Assembly: GCF_003991905.1 (NCBI RefSeq)
Contig: NZ_RSCL01000025.1
Coordinates: 85,130-149,129, forward strand
DNA: 64,000 bases
Source: Dulcicalothrix desertica PCC 7102
GTDB lineage: Bacteria; Cyanobacteriota; Cyanobacteriia; Cyanobacteriales; Nostocaceae
Direction of reading: 5' to 3'
The position numbers were made by a program, and so were the translations under genes. The notes beneath the pieces are model-generated. The model was given only the letters and a program-made list of their open reading frames with translations, ran no database searches and had not been told where the DNA came from. Below are positions 18,133 through 27,337 of the stretch, one piece after another (the stretch's first letter is position 1; the number at the start of each line of letters is the position of its first letter).

Positions 18133-19392
18133 ATGAAAGTAGCTATTATTAGTAAATCTGATAGAAAGGGTGGAGGAGCAAGTAGAGTTGCTGAAGATTT
18201 GGCAATTTGGTTAAACGAAGCAGGACACTATGCGGATCATTTTATTGCAATGAATTGTAAAGAGCCTGAATCATTTCAGCATAACGTCTATGGAAAGAAT
18301 CTTAATTTAAAGATTTGTAAAAAAATTCATAAAATTTCTTATAAATATGGCTTTCCTGAAATTATTCCGATTGAGTATTTTCTGAATCATAATCAATTTA
18401 TTGACAAATATGATGTGATTCATTTTCATGACTTGTACACAGCAATATCTCCTTTGACTTTAGCTCTTACTTCTCGACATAAACCAACTTTTTTTACAAT
18501 ACACGACTGTTCTGCTTTCACTGGTGGCTGTTTATATCCTATGGATTGTAATAAATTTATCAGTAATTGTTATCAGTGCCCACAATTACCTATAGGTGAA
18601 AATCAAACTACGATTCCTGACCATACAAGAGAAATTCAAGTCATTAAGCGCTGGATTGCTAATAAATTTAGCATTAAGTATATATTTCCTAGCCACTGGA
18701 TGTTACAAGAAGCTCAAAAAGTATTAGATTTTAAGCTTGAGCCAATATTAATTCCATATGGACTTGATTTAAAGCCTTTTTTAAATATAAGTAGGCCAGA
18801 AGCAAAAACTCGTTTAGGTGTTCCAGAAAACCGTAAAGTTATAACTCTTTCAGCGCATGTACTTCATGACCCACGTAAAGGTGTTAAATATGCAATTTCA
18901 GCCATTAAAAGCGTGTGTGAGTTGTCACCATTTATTATAGTTGTGGGAATTTGTAATGATGAGTTGCGACAAGCTTTAAATGGTTTTGATATTAGAGAGA
19001 CAGGTTTTATCTCAAACCAAAATGATTTAGCATTAGCTTACATTGCCAGTGATTTAATCATGTTTTGCACGTTAGCAGATAACTTACCATTAACAATTTT
19101 GGAAGCGATGGCTGCATCAACTCCTGTTGTCGCTTTCGCGACGGGTGGTGTGCCAGAAATGATTCAAAATGGACGTAACAGCATTCTTGTTCAAACAGGT
19201 GATCAGTTAGGGTTAAATCAAGCACTACGCAAAGCTTTACTTTCTGATAATCTACATGCTTTAGGGCAGCAAGCAAGAAAAGATGTTGAGAATAACTTCT
19301 CCAAAAAAGAATTTATAAATAAGCATCTGCGGCTATATCAAAATATTTCATCAGTTGCCACTCAAGAAACCAAAGGAGTTCTTGCAACTTAA
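18133..19392 (+). CDS. glycosyltransferase family 4
   Basis: 419 residues. KGGGASRVAEDLAIWL at the N-terminus, FHDLYTAISPL and FFTIHDCSAFTGGC with a Cys cluster near 130-155 mirror the gene at 15390. The C-terminal half has ADNLPLTILEAMAASTPVVAF, the GT4 donor-site region. These two genes are diverged paralogues that probably add related sugars. It is preceded by 277 bp without a gene. Confidence 0.85.
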   Translation: MKVAIISKSDRKGGGASRVAEDLAIWLNEAGHYADHFIAMNCKEPESFQHNVYGKNLNLKICKKIHKISYKYGFPEIIPIEYFLNHNQFIDKYDVIHFHDLYTAISPLTLALTSRHKPTFFTIHDCSAFTGGCLYPMDCNKFISNCYQCPQLPIGENQTTIPDHTREIQVIKRWIANKFSIKYIFPSHWMLQEAQKVLDFKLEPILIPYGLDLKPFLNISRPEAKTRLGVPENRKVITLSAHVLHDPRKGVKYAISAIKSVCELSPFIIVVGICNDELRQALNGFDIRETGFISNQNDLALAYIASDLIMFCTLADNLPLTILEAMAASTPVVAFATGGVPEMIQNGRNSILVQTGDQLGLNQALRKALLSDNLHALGQQARKDVENNFSKKEFINKHLRLYQNISSVATQETKGVLAT

Positions 19393-19603
19393 ATATTTAA
19401 TAAATTGAACTTTCTAAAGTTTCATATAGACACAAAACACTATCTATGTGTATAGTTAACTTTATAGGATTCCTAAAAAAGTAAGCAAAACCTAATTTTT
19501 TACTAGCAAAATAAGCAGCTTTAAAAACGCACTTTACTAGACCAGGAAACGCTATACAGCTATATTAACTAGAAGTTTAGACAATATTCGAGAATATTTT
19601 TGT

Positions 19604-20599
19604 ATGGTTTTAACAGCAACTGCACCCTTAAGAGCTTCACTTTCCACAAATAAATCTGGAAGCGACCGCTTGTACCTTATCTCTGGCTCCGCTCACACGA
19701 CTTTAGCTCAAGATATTGCTAATTATCTTGGAACTAGTTTAATTCCAATAATATCTAAACGGTTTGCCGATGGCGAAATTTATGTTCAAATTCAAGAATC
19801 AATAAGAGGTGGAGATGTTTATTTAATTCAACCAACATCCTACCCTGTAAACGATTGCTTGATGGAACTCATGATTATGATTGATGCTTGCCGTCGAGCA
19901 TCTGCAAGACAGATTACAGCGGTAATACCTTATTCTGGCTATACAAGAGCAGACCGTAAAGTTTCTGGACGCGAGTCAATAACTGCCAAACTAGTAGCAA
20001 ACCTAATCACTACAGCAGGCGCCGACCGCGTTCTAGCTATGGATTTACATTCGGCACAGGTTCAAGGCTTCTTTGATATACCACTAGACCACATTTACAG
20101 TACACCTGTTTTGCTTAATTATTTACAAAGCAAGCAGCTAAGAGACGTTGTTGTTGTTTCTCCGGATATTGGTGGAGTAGGACGTGCGCGCGCATTTGCG
20201 AAAAAATTTAATGATGCACCACTGGCTATAGTAGATAAGCGTCGTACTGCTCATAATTGTGCCAAGGTAATGAATGTTATCGGAGATGTAAAAGGTAAAA
20301 CTGCTATTCTCGTCGATGACATGATTGATACCGCAGGAACTATTACGGAAGCGGCAAAAATACTTCGTCAAGAAGGCGCACGACAAGTTTTTGCTTGTGC
20401 AACCCATGCAGTTTTTTCTCCACCTGCAATTGAACGTCTATCAAGCGGTTGCCTAGAAGAAGTAATTGTTACAAATACTATTCCAATTCCAGAGGACAAG
20501 CGTTTTCCACAATTAACTGTAGTATCTGTTGCCAACTTTTTCGGGGAAGCGATTTTACGTTTGCATCAAGAAAGTTCAATCAGCACTATGTTTATTTAA
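19604..20599 (+). CDS. prs: ribose-phosphate pyrophosphokinase paralogue
   Basis: 331 residues, full length for the family, which makes PRPP from ribose-5-phosphate and ATP. Conserved strings are KRFADGEIYVQIQESIRG, PYSGYTRADRKVSGRESITAK, LDLHSAQVQGFF-like MDLHSAQVQGFFD and the PRPP loop ILVDDMIDTAGT. In most enzymes the loop reads DTGGT, so Gly is replaced by Ala here. A housekeeping copy is expected elsewhere. Its setting among glycosyltransferase genes suggests that it supplies PRPP for an unusual pentose donor, or that it has a regulatory role. The 50 residues before RLYLISGSA are variable in this family. Confidence 0.88.
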   Translation: MVLTATAPLRASLSTNKSGSDRLYLISGSAHTTLAQDIANYLGTSLIPIISKRFADGEIYVQIQESIRGGDVYLIQPTSYPVNDCLMELMIMIDACRRASARQITAVIPYSGYTRADRKVSGRESITAKLVANLITTAGADRVLAMDLHSAQVQGFFDIPLDHIYSTPVLLNYLQSKQLRDVVVVSPDIGGVGRARAFAKKFNDAPLAIVDKRRTAHNCAKVMNVIGDVKGKTAILVDDMIDTAGTITEAAKILRQEGARQVFACATHAVFSPPAIERLSSGCLEEVIVTNTIPIPEDKRFPQLTVVSVANFFGEAILRLHQESSISTMFI

Positions 20600-20683
20600 T
20601 AAAGAGCATATATCTGATAACAATACTGTGTATTAATTAAGTTCACTCTTATTTTATTACCCTTAGCTCAAAACAAAGCAGCC

Positions 20684-22705
20684 ATGAATCAAAAAGTAAA
20701 TTCCTTTGATGTTTTTGAAACAGCAATAGTGCGGATTTGGGCAAAACCAACAGACTTATTTTGGGAACTAGGCAACCAACTTAAACAGGAAGGTTTAATT
20801 CATGTATCTCCAGAAGCGTGGCAAAAGATGAGAGTTGATGCTGAAAACAATGCGAGAAGAGCATCAGCAAAAGGTGAGGTAACATTAGAACAAATCTATA
20901 AGCAATTTCTATCTTGTTTCAATTGGTCAACTAATCAATTAAAACAGATAATGGAGAAAGAGATTGCCCTAGAACTGAAAAGTTTGCGTCCAGTGCCAAA
21001 AATCCAACAAAAAATTCAGTCCCTCCAAAAGCAAAATTCTCGAATTATATACATGTCAGACATGTATCTCCCTAAAAACGTAATTCAGGATTTTTTAGTA
21101 AAAAATAATGTTTGGGCAAAAGACAGTAAGTTGTATATTTCGTCTGAGATAGAAGCAAGTAAGGCAACAGGTGAGTTATTTCCCTACTGTTTAAAACAGG
21201 AGTTGATAAAAGCCAGTGATTTAGTACACATTGGAGACAACCTGAATTCGGATGTTAAACAAGCAAAGAAACAAGGGATTAAGGTTGAACCGTTTACTCA
21301 AACTCATTTAAATCGATACGAACAATTGATTGCTGACGAACAACGTTTACCGCTGCGATTTCGTTCCCTACTTGCTGGAATAAGTAGACTAACTCGCTTG
21401 CAATCACAACAAACTAACTCAAACAAGCAAGTAATTTGGGAGACAACTGCCAGTGTTATAGCACCAGTACTATTTGGCTTTGTTCATTGCTGCTTGCAAG
21501 AAGCGCAAAAAAAAGGGATTAAAAGGCTTTATTTTGTTGCTAGAGATGGACAAATTCTACATAAAATTGCTGAAGTTATATGTCGTAATTGGAACTATGA
21601 TATAGATTGTCGTTATTTATATGGTTCCCGTCAGGCATGGAATGCACCAGCGCTTCAAGAAATTGGAGAAACCGAACTTACCTGGATCTTTAACAATACC
21701 ACGTTTTTATCGATTGATGCCGTTTGCGAAAGAGTAAACATTAAACCCACACAAATTCAAGAGGTTCTAAATCGCTATAGCTTCGGTACAGCGAACTGGA
21801 ATCTTAATCTTGATAGTGAAGAACGCGAGCGACTTAAACAGGTTTTTGTTGAACAAGAAGTTGTAGACGTAATTTTAGCAGCGGCAACTACGTATCGTGA
21901 AAAAGCGATTGGCTACTTTCGACAGGAGCAGCTAGATGATGGTTTGCCTTATGCAATAGTTGACGTTGGTTGGACTGGTAGTTCATTGCGTTCTTTTAGT
22001 AAGGTGTTACAAAGTGCCGGATTCTACCCTCAATCAGGTACTCGTGGATTTTTCTTTGCATTGGAAAAACGAGTTAAAGCTTCTACATTAGACCAGTTGT
22101 TAGCTTACTTTTATGATGCTGAGGCACCTGTTGGAAATCGTGCAGACACTTGTCAGTACAGATGCTTACTTGAGCTTTTTGTCTCCGCAGATCATGGGGG
22201 TACAAAAGAATATGACTGGAATGGTGACAGATACTTTCCAGTTCTGCGCTACCAAAAAAACGAAATAGCAATTAATTGGGGACTATATGTCCTTCATGAC
22301 GCTGCGGTTGAATTTGCTAATCAGTTTACTTCAAATCTTACCCCGCAAGAATGTTCTATTGATTTGTTTTTGAAGGCAACCGACATCTTAATAGAAGAAT
22401 TTGTTAATAATCCTTCTATTCAAGAAGCAAAAACATTTGGTTCCTTCCTGATAGCTGAAGACCAAGGCGAAAAAACTTTGTATGAATTAGCACCTGCTTA
22501 TACCTTAATTGACTGTATAAAGCTTATAACTCGCGGTAGGCATCCACATGGAAATATTTGGCTACCCGCGTCATTAGCAAGAACCAACCCAATCTTAAGA
22601 ACCTTTCTCAACTCAAAAGCCGTCAGTATGACCCACAATATTAGAGTTTTAGGAAGTCGATTAAGACGTAATATTTTGTCCAAGCAAGTCAGCGGAACTG
22701 TTTAA
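20684..22705 (+). CDS. HAD-family protein fused to a large transferase-like domain
   Basis: 673 residues. Residues 1-205 form a HAD-type phosphatase-like domain: nucleophile Asp in SFDVFET, motif II YMSDMYL and motif IV HIGDNLNSDVKQA. Residues about 206-673 form a domain of unknown activity (YFVARDGQILHKIAEVICRNW, YGSRQAW, VDVGWTGSS, FVSADHGGT, FGSFLIAEDQGE). This composite is known from polysaccharide clusters as a predicted HAD hydrolase, without a proven reaction. The next gene repeats the second domain alone. Unlike its neighbour, this gene has no GGCGCC site. Confidence 0.75.
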   Translation: MNQKVNSFDVFETAIVRIWAKPTDLFWELGNQLKQEGLIHVSPEAWQKMRVDAENNARRASAKGEVTLEQIYKQFLSCFNWSTNQLKQIMEKEIALELKSLRPVPKIQQKIQSLQKQNSRIIYMSDMYLPKNVIQDFLVKNNVWAKDSKLYISSEIEASKATGELFPYCLKQELIKASDLVHIGDNLNSDVKQAKKQGIKVEPFTQTHLNRYEQLIADEQRLPLRFRSLLAGISRLTRLQSQQTNSNKQVIWETTASVIAPVLFGFVHCCLQEAQKKGIKRLYFVARDGQILHKIAEVICRNWNYDIDCRYLYGSRQAWNAPALQEIGETELTWIFNNTTFLSIDAVCERVNIKPTQIQEVLNRYSFGTANWNLNLDSEERERLKQVFVEQEVVDVILAAATTYREKAIGYFRQEQLDDGLPYAIVDVGWTGSSLRSFSKVLQSAGFYPQSGTRGFFFALEKRVKASTLDQLLAYFYDAEAPVGNRADTCQYRCLLELFVSADHGGTKEYDWNGDRYFPVLRYQKNEIAINWGLYVLHDAAVEFANQFTSNLTPQECSIDLFLKATDILIEEFVNNPSIQEAKTFGSFLIAEDQGEKTLYELAPAYTLIDCIKLITRGRHPHGNIWLPASLARTNPILRTFLNSKAVSMTHNIRVLGSRLRRNILSKQVSGTV

Positions 22706-22725
22706 TCAAGAAGGAATGAAGCCCC

Positions 22726-24171
22726 ATGATACAGAAAGTTGACGCATTTAATATCAAGCCAACAATTCAGGCAAATCCAAATCGTTATGAACAGCTAATT
22801 GCCGATAACAAAGAACTGCCATTACAGTTTCGGGAGCAACTTACACAAGCTAGCAGACTGACTCGATTACAGTCTAAACAAACTGACCTTCACAAGCAGG
22901 TAATTTGGGATACTGGCGCCAACGTCATCGCACCAGTATTATTTGGTTTTGTAAATTGGTGTTTAGCCGAAGCACAGAAAAAAGGAATCAAGAGACTTTA
23001 CTTTGTTGCGAGAGATGGGCAAATCCTGAATAAAATTGCCCAAGTAATTTGTCGCAATTGGGGTTATGACATTGATTGTCGTTACTTTTATGGTTCACGG
23101 CAAGCTTGGCACGCACCTGCACTTCAAGAAATTGGTGAAGCTGAACTGCAATGGATTTTAGATGGTACTACATTTTTGTCGGTAAATTCAGTTTGTGAAC
23201 GAGTAAATATTAAACCAGAACAAATCAAAGAAGTTTTGATTCGCTGTGGATTTGCGGAATCTGAATGGAATACAAATCTTAACAAAGAAGAACGCAATCA
23301 ACTTCGACAAGTGTTTGTCGAGAAGCAAGTTGTAGACTTAATATTAGCAACTGCTGCGACTTATCGTGAAAAAGCTATTGCTTACTTCCGTCAGGAGCAA
23401 TTAGATGATGGTTTACCCTTCGCAATTGTTGATATTGGTTGGGTTGGACGCGCGCAACGTTCATTTAGCAGTTTGCTAATAAGCGCTGGAATATACCCAG
23501 AAAAAGGTGTTCAGGGTTTTTACTTTGCTTTGGAAAAAAAACGTAAGGCGCTTGAAAGCGATAATTTGTCAGCATTTTATAATATAGACAAGCCCAGTCG
23601 TGAGCATATTTCACACTATAGACATGTATTCGAGCTTTTTGTAACCGCAGACCACGGCGGTACAATGGGCTACGAGCAACAAGATAATCAGTATGTTCCT
23701 GTTTTGCGCTATCCAAAAAATCAAGCAGCTATTGATTGGGGACTATACCTTCTTCAAGATGCGGTAGTTGAATTTGCAGAGCAATTTACCACTAATATAA
23801 ATCGAGACGATTTCTCTCCGGAGTTATTTGTACCTGTTGCGGATATTTTAATTGAATCTTTTATTTATCATCCTTCCCCCTTGGAAGCAAAAGTTTTTGG
23901 TTCATTTTTAAATGCTGATGACCAAGGTGAGAAGGTTCTTTATGAATTGGCGCCTGCTTATAACTTAGTCAGTTGTTTAAAATTATTACTTTTTGGGAAG
24001 CAGCCATTTAAAGGTATTTGGTTTCCGGCTTCGCTCGCCAGGAGTAATTTTATTTATCAATTAATTCTTAGCTCAAGCTTATTAAAATTTACTCATCATA
24101 CAAGGGTATTTATAGGGAGGTTTAAACATTTAATGCGAGTTAGCAAACCTCAAAGTATTCAAACTAGTTAA
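22726..24171 (+). CDS. paralogue of the C-terminal domain of the HAD-fusion protein
   Basis: 481 residues. From residue 20 on it aligns with residues 210-673 of the preceding protein, with clearly more than half the positions identical by eye (YFVARDGQIL.KIA.VICRNW, YGSRQAW.APALQEIGE, FRQEQLDDGLP, FELFVTADHGGT). It lacks the HAD domain; only about 20 new residues precede the homology. The pair is a tandem duplication in which the second copy lost, or never received, the phosphatase domain. It probably acts on the same glycan, perhaps as a transferase whose HAD part is supplied by its neighbour. Confidence 0.7.
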   Translation: MIQKVDAFNIKPTIQANPNRYEQLIADNKELPLQFREQLTQASRLTRLQSKQTDLHKQVIWDTGANVIAPVLFGFVNWCLAEAQKKGIKRLYFVARDGQILNKIAQVICRNWGYDIDCRYFYGSRQAWHAPALQEIGEAELQWILDGTTFLSVNSVCERVNIKPEQIKEVLIRCGFAESEWNTNLNKEERNQLRQVFVEKQVVDLILATAATYREKAIAYFRQEQLDDGLPFAIVDIGWVGRAQRSFSSLLISAGIYPEKGVQGFYFALEKKRKALESDNLSAFYNIDKPSREHISHYRHVFELFVTADHGGTMGYEQQDNQYVPVLRYPKNQAAIDWGLYLLQDAVVEFAEQFTTNINRDDFSPELFVPVADILIESFIYHPSPLEAKVFGSFLNADDQGEKVLYELAPAYNLVSCLKLLLFGKQPFKGIWFPASLARSNFIYQLILSSSLLKFTHHTRVFIGRFKHLMRVSKPQSIQTS

Positions 24172-24197
24172 TTATTGTAAAACATTAGATAAAAATT

Positions 24198-25172
24198 ATG
24201 ATTAGACAAAACTCTCTAAAAGAAATAATATCGAACCCAAGCACCGAGCTATTTAGAACTTGGACACAATGGCTAAATTTCAATGGTGATCATACATTTA
24301 TCGATAGAAGTAAAGGTTCTAACAAGCTATTAATCATCCTTGCTGGATACAAAAGTTTTCTTTATCCCTTGACTCTTGCTCGTATGGCTGAGTTTGTTCC
24401 CCAGGATGTTGATGTGTGTCTCCTTTCTTCAGGGTTACATTCTCAAGAACTAGCGGAAATGGCAGCAGTAAATAATTGGTCTTACCTTTATACAAAATCT
24501 AATAAAGTTTCGTTGGTTCAAAATTTAGCTATACAAAAGCATACCCAAGCTCAGTGGGTATATAAAATAGATGAAGATGTTTTTATTTCTGAGAACTTTT
24601 TTGAGGATCTTCTCAAAGGTTATTTAGCTGTTAAAGCAGAGGGACTCTACGATATCGGTTTTTGTGCGCCTTTACTTAATGTTAATGGCTATTCGTATAT
24701 TCAGTTTCTTAAACTTATTAACGCTGATCATGAGTACAAAGCTAAATTTGGCGAACTCAAACACTCATGTTCTGGCGCCAAGGCTTTTTATGATGGCCAG
24801 GCAGCTAAATGGCTGTGGAAAAAAAGTTTACCATTTGATGAAGTAGCTCAGTACATTCGTTCTAAACCATTTCAATACTCAGCATCACCGCATCGCTTTA
24901 GTATCGGCGCCATTCTTCTCGAAAGAGAGTTTTGGGAACAAATAGGTGGCTTTAGAACCCCGTTCAAACAAGGTGGACTTGGTTTGGATGAATCACAGCT
25001 ATGTAAAGATTGCATACAACAGTCGAGAGTAATGATTGTTATTCACAACGTGTTTGCCGGACATTTCTCATTTGGACCTCAAGCTTCCGCAATGAAGGAA
25101 TACTTACCTGAAATCTACTCTCAACTCTCTCTAGAACCTCAACTATCCTTACAAGGAAGCGTAAAATCATGA
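24198..25172 (+). CDS. glycosyltransferase, GT-A-like, paired with UDP-Gal mutase
   Basis: 324 residues. KLLIILAGYKSFLYPLTLAR starts a GT-A-like fold; WVYKIDEDVFISENFFEDL supplies a DED metal-site motif; FSIGAILLEREFWEQIGGF and GGLGLDESQLCKD complete a GT2-like acceptor half. The stop overlaps the start of the mutase gene (ATGA), so the two are translationally coupled. A galactofuranosyltransferase that uses the mutase product is the simplest reading, but donor specificity cannot be read from sequence. Confidence 0.7.
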   Translation: MIRQNSLKEIISNPSTELFRTWTQWLNFNGDHTFIDRSKGSNKLLIILAGYKSFLYPLTLARMAEFVPQDVDVCLLSSGLHSQELAEMAAVNNWSYLYTKSNKVSLVQNLAIQKHTQAQWVYKIDEDVFISENFFEDLLKGYLAVKAEGLYDIGFCAPLLNVNGYSYIQFLKLINADHEYKAKFGELKHSCSGAKAFYDGQAAKWLWKKSLPFDEVAQYIRSKPFQYSASPHRFSIGAILLEREFWEQIGGFRTPFKQGGLGLDESQLCKDCIQQSRVMIVIHNVFAGHFSFGPQASAMKEYLPEIYSQLSLEPQLSLQGSVKS

Positions 25173-26290
25173 AATTTGACTGGGTAATAGTCGGCGCCGG
25201 ATTTTCTGGTTGTGTTTTGGCTGAACGTATAGCATCACAACTAGGACAACGAGTTTTATTAATCGAACGACGTGATCATATTGGTGGTAACGCTTACGAT
25301 TACTATAATGAACACGGTATTTTAGTACATAAATATGGTCCGCATATTTTCCATACTAAATCTAAGAGAGTATGGGACTACCTATCTCAGTTTACTGAGT
25401 GGCGCCATTACTTTCACCATGTACTAGGAGTTATTGAGGGAAAAAAGGTTCCAATTCCCTTTAATATTAATTCGCTGTATGCACTTTTTCCACCGCGCTA
25501 TGCTGAGAGGCTTGAGGAAAAGCTGTTAGAAAACTTTGGCTTTGGTGTTAAAGTGCCAATTTTAAAGTTACGCGAAAGTGCTAATGGTGAATTAGAGTTT
25601 CTGGCAAACTATATATACGAGAATGTCTTCTTGCGCTACACCACCAAACAGTGGAACTTAAAACCCGAAGAATTAGATAGAGGTGTAACCGGACGAGTTC
25701 CTGTATATATTAGTCGCGATAACCGCTATTTCCAAGATCCTTACCAAGCAATGCCAAAGCACGGTTATACAGAAATGTTTCGCCGGATGCTATCTCACTC
25801 TAATATCAAAGTACTTCTAAACGCCGATTACCGGGAAGTCATTAATGATATTAAATTTGACCGGATGGTATATACGGGGCCAGTTGATACGTTTTTTGAC
25901 TATATGCATGGTGAGTTACCTTACCGTAGCTTGCGCTTTCACTTTGAAACACTCGACCAAGAACATTATCAAGAAGTCGGTACAGTCAATTACCCCAATG
26001 AGTACGATATTACCCGTATTACCGAACAAAAGTATCTTTCCGGACAAACTTCACCTAAGACAACCTTGGTGATGGAATATCCCCAAGCTTACGTACCTGG
26101 TGTAAATGACCCTTACTACCCTATTCCCCGTGAAGATAACCGCGAGCGTTATGACCTTTATTTGAAAGAAGCTCAGAGGCTGAACGGTTCTGTAATATTT
26201 GTCGGGCGCCTAGCGGAATACAAGTACTACGATATGGATCAAGCAGCATTGCGCGCGCTTGGCGTGTTTGAAAAAGAGATTGCACAGTAA
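25169..26290 (+). CDS. glf: UDP-galactopyranose mutase
   Basis: 373 residues, the usual size. The FAD-binding start is WVIVGAGFSGCVLAERIA; ERRDHIGGNAYD and YGPHIFHT are hallmark active-site strings, and YTTKQW, RVPVYISRDNRYF and VYTGPVDTFFDY follow in order. The enzyme interconverts UDP-galactopyranose and UDP-galactofuranose using reduced FAD. It implies that the surface glycan contains galactofuranose. It is coupled to the preceding glycosyltransferase by a 4-bp overlap. Confidence 0.96.
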   Translation: MKFDWVIVGAGFSGCVLAERIASQLGQRVLLIERRDHIGGNAYDYYNEHGILVHKYGPHIFHTKSKRVWDYLSQFTEWRHYFHHVLGVIEGKKVPIPFNINSLYALFPPRYAERLEEKLLENFGFGVKVPILKLRESANGELEFLANYIYENVFLRYTTKQWNLKPEELDRGVTGRVPVYISRDNRYFQDPYQAMPKHGYTEMFRRMLSHSNIKVLLNADYREVINDIKFDRMVYTGPVDTFFDYMHGELPYRSLRFHFETLDQEHYQEVGTVNYPNEYDITRITEQKYLSGQTSPKTTLVMEYPQAYVPGVNDPYYPIPREDNRERYDLYLKEAQRLNGSVIFVGRLAEYKYYDMDQAALRALGVFEKEIAQ

Positions 26291-26404
26291 AAAATATTAC
26301 TTTTTTCCTGAGTAAGCAAAATTGTTGTTGTAAAGATTAATTGGGAACTTGTGAATTGATACTGAGTTTCATTTACAACAACTTACATAGAAAGGCTAAA
26401 GTTT

Positions 26405-27322
26405 ATGACTCAAATCAGCGAGTACGAAATGCGCCTGAAACGGTTTTTAGGTCGTCCAGACGTTAAAGAAAATTTCATCAAAGCGTTTGTAAAGCGCTTA
26501 TTATGGCGCCTGCATTGGGCAACAACAAATAAACCTTATGTGATTCCTTTCAAAACAAGTTTAAAAATCAGTATCCCTAAAACTGGTTGTGGTTCATTGA
26601 TTTATTATCAAGGATACTCGGAACTAGAAACGGCTGATTTTATGATGCGTTTTCTACGACCAGGAATGATGTTAATTGATGTTGGTGCCCACATTGGAGA
26701 GTATACTTTACTTGCAGCCCAAGTTGTAGGAGAATCCGGTCAAGTGCATGGTTTTGAGCCAACACCAAAACTTTTCCCAATTTTGAGTGAAAACGTGCGA
26801 ATGAACAACCTACGTAACGTTCATCTTAACTGTATGGCAGTTAGTGACCGTACAGGTGATATTGAGTTTGAAGTATTTGATGACCCTTCAATATCATCAA
26901 TTCGCAAACAAGTTACTTCCGGTTCAGAACAATTAGTAAAAGTTGCTACTACTTCTCTAGATGCCTATTTGTCGCAGATAAACACCAAAGTCGATTTAAT
27001 CAAAGTTGATGTGGAAGGCGCCGAAAAGTTAGTATTTGAAGGTGCAGAGAAACTAATGAGTCTGCCATCAAGTGAAGCTCCTGTATGGTTGTTTGAATAT
27101 TCCCCACATGCATATCAAAGTTTTGGTTATCTTGCAAGTGATTTATTCAAATTATTACACCACCATAACTACAATATACTACAATTCGCTGATAATGGGG
27201 AAATTAAAGACTTTGATCCGAGTATTGTAGTTAATAAAGTCATCAACTTAATTGCAACGAAAGACAAAACTCGCTTCTTTAATATGTTTCAGAATCAACA
27301 TCTATCTGAGACACTTAGCTAA
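26405..27322 (+). CDS. FkbM-family methyltransferase
   Basis: 305 residues. The SAM-binding motif I is LIDVGAHIGEYTLLAAQ (about 96-112), followed by VHGFEPTPKLFPIL, the acidic ribose contact, and then DLIKVDVEGAEKLVFEGA, the FkbM signature. The family O-methylates sugars or secondary metabolites in the cytoplasm. In this cluster it most likely methylates a sugar of the glycan. It is separated from glf by about 115 bp and followed 15 bp later by a GT2 gene. Confidence 0.85.
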   Translation: MTQISEYEMRLKRFLGRPDVKENFIKAFVKRLLWRLHWATTNKPYVIPFKTSLKISIPKTGCGSLIYYQGYSELETADFMMRFLRPGMMLIDVGAHIGEYTLLAAQVVGESGQVHGFEPTPKLFPILSENVRMNNLRNVHLNCMAVSDRTGDIEFEVFDDPSISSIRKQVTSGSEQLVKVATTSLDAYLSQINTKVDLIKVDVEGAEKLVFEGAEKLMSLPSSEAPVWLFEYSPHAYQSFGYLASDLFKLLHHHNYNILQFADNGEIKDFDPSIVVNKVINLIATKDKTRFFNMFQNQHLSETLS

Positions 27323-27337
27323 AAAAGCTGATGAATT

